From positions 2,840,267 to 2,904,266 of the forward strand of contig OY811973.1 of assembly GCA_963681505.1 (NCBI GenBank): a DNA stretch of 64,000 nucleotides, in the 5' to 3' direction. The position numbers were made by a program, and so were the translations under genes. The notes beneath the pieces were generated by a model. That model had not been told where the DNA came from, did not search any database, and was given only the letters and a program-made list of their open reading frames with translations. Each line of letters begins with the position of its first letter. Position 1 is the first letter of the stretch. Below are positions 62,862 through 64,000 of the stretch, piece by piece. The stretch comes from Eunapius fragilis (taxonomy: Eukaryota > Porifera > Demospongiae > Spongillida > Spongillidae).

Positions 62862-64000
62862 TTATGTGTCCACCACTTCACCCCAGTAGTCTATTACGGT
62901 GACGTGAGGTCTGTTGCGCTTGAAGGTTCGAAGCTCCGAGTCATCCACAATGTGACACTGCGTTAGGTCCAGGAACCGGATGTACTCCATCCCTGCCTCC
63001 AAGATGGAGGTACATTTCGCCCCCCTTAGGCCAACCAGTTTGAGCGTGCGGACGTACCTGCACCTTTCTGCAAGGAGCTCAAGGCAGTCGTCTGTCAGGT
63101 TCCAGCACCAAGAGAGGTCGAGGTGGACTAGCTTGGGGAAGTGCTGAACCAGCGACTTGACACCCGTGTCGAGAAGTCCCTTGCATTCCACGAGCCCGAG
63201 GTTCCTTAAACGACCGCCTCCCAAGGACTCGAACAGACGCACAAAACCACAGTCGCTGAAGTTGAGCCCTTTCTTGAGGGACAGATCCGTGAGGTTCACC
63301 TGGCTACAGAAAGAGTCGAGCGCTCCGTCGGTGAGGTTGTTGCAGAAGGAGACAGACAGACTCCTCAGATCGAGGCGTTCGCCGATAAAGCATGCCGTTG
63401 CGTCTGTCAACTGTTCTCCGTCTAGTGCGAGCGACGCGGGACAGTATCTGAGAACACTCAGAACACCTTCGTCAGTCAGGAATGAAATGCCGTCCAAGTT
63501 CAAAGTCTGAAGATGTCGGATACAGTCAGTGAACGCAGTGCTTTGCACGGCGCTGCAGAAGCTCGTGTCGTCGAGAGAAGTGGAGTGGGCGAAGCTCAGT
63601 TCCGTATACTGCCGCCCGTCAAGCATGCACGCCGTCAAGTGGGTTCCGATGGTGAACTCCCTAGATCCCTCGCAAGCGAGAACACTTATGCCAGAGCAGT
63701 GCCTGACTATCTCTGGGAGGAGGTCGACTACCTCGCGCTGACAAAAGTGAAGCTTTACACACTGCAGGCATTCGAATTTGGTCCAGTCCAGTTCAGGTGT
63801 ATTAAGTCTGGAAGTAGGCGCAGGTTGGATTGGAAGGTTGTATATATTATTGTTGCCACAAAGAACGAGGGAGCGAATCGTCGGATGCAGAAAGGCGATG
63901 CGGCGCAGTGTATGTAGCCAGTCAGGGCTGGCACAGTTGATTTCTACGATTCGCCAGAGGAGCCTATCGTTACACAACTGTTTCCACCTCCAGCAGACTG
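62862..64000 (-). CDS. F-box and leucine-rich repeat protein, 5' part outside the window
   Basis: The minus-strand frame is open from the window edge (64,000) to the stop at 62,862-62,864, giving at least 379 residues. The first visible residues, VCWRWKQLCNDRLLWR, look like the end of an F-box (substrate-receptor motif binding Skp1 in SCF ubiquitin ligases). The rest is a run of cysteine-containing leucine-rich repeats of the FBXL/AMN1 type, for example LRSLSVSFCNNLTDGALDSF, LVHLDLSWCWNLTDDCLELL and IRFLDLTQCHIVDDSELRTF. It ends VIDYWGEVVDT. I cannot say which FBXL it is. The first exon(s) with the remaining F-box lie beyond the right edge. Confidence 0.88.
   Translation of the reverse strand, partial: VCWRWKQLCNDRLLWRIVEINCASPDWLHTLRRIAFLHPTIRSLVLCGNNNIYNLPIQPAPTSRLNTPELDWTKFECLQCVKLHFCQREVVDLLPEIVRHCSGISVLACEGSREFTIGTHLTACMLDGRQYTELSFAHSTSLDDTSFCSAVQSTAFTDCIRHLQTLNLDGISFLTDEGVLSVLRYCPASLALDGEQLTDATACFIGERLDLRSLSVSFCNNLTDGALDSFCSQVNLTDLSLKKGLNFSDCGFVRLFESLGGGRLRNLGLVECKGLLDTGVKSLVQHFPKLVHLDLSWCWNLTDDCLELLAERCRYVRTLKLVGLRGAKCTSILEAGMEYIRFLDLTQCHIVDDSELRTFKRNRPHVTVIDYWGEVVDT

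Overview
This is animal (metazoan) nuclear DNA. Seven protein-coding genes have spliced models with GT-AG introns and exon phases that join without error, and an eighth gene runs off the right edge. No bacterial operons, rRNA genes or convincing intact tRNA genes were seen. Short introns, very close gene spacing and the mix of orthologues would fit a compact invertebrate genome such as a sponge, but that is inference; nothing in the sequence fixes the species.

Left part (1-26.9 kb): an AT-rich, repeat-laden region with no intact host gene that I can support. It holds a decayed Ty3/Gypsy-type LTR retrotransposon on the minus strand (7,545-14,129). Its 5' LTR carries a 2.3 kb DNA element with perfect 26-bp terminal inverted repeats (TIRs), and its 3' LTR carries a different insertion at the matching site. 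The region also has a truncated hAT element (20,097-20,687), a second Gypsy 3' end (about 25.1-26.0 kb), several long palindromic foldback elements, palindrome arrays, and members of a G/C-run-rich CAG...CTG repeat family.

Middle (26.9-34.7 kb): a seven-exon gene for a secreted or single-pass membrane protein with cysteine-rich, EGF-like modules (26,933-30,802), its introns loaded with foldback elements; then an 854-bp TIR element and the PDCD2L orthologue (33,033-34,704).

Right part (33-64 kb): a compact block of housekeeping genes in alternating orientation. PDCD2L (+) converges on a Schlafen-like AlbA_2 gene (-). That gene is head-to-head, 97 bp from ATG to ATG, with the RNA exosome subunit EXOSC6/MTR3 (+). 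EXOSC6 converges on a TAF5-family WD40 gene (-), which is head-to-head with the tRNA dihydrouridine synthase DUS3L (+). RPLP1 (+, ribosomal stalk protein) and a partial F-box/LRR gene (-) follow. Introns in this block are filled with minisatellites; the largest is about 73 copies of a 31-bp unit in the Schlafen-like gene. Several of these genes act in RNA or ribosome biology: 40S subunit chaperoning, RNA decay, tRNA modification and ribosomal stalk.
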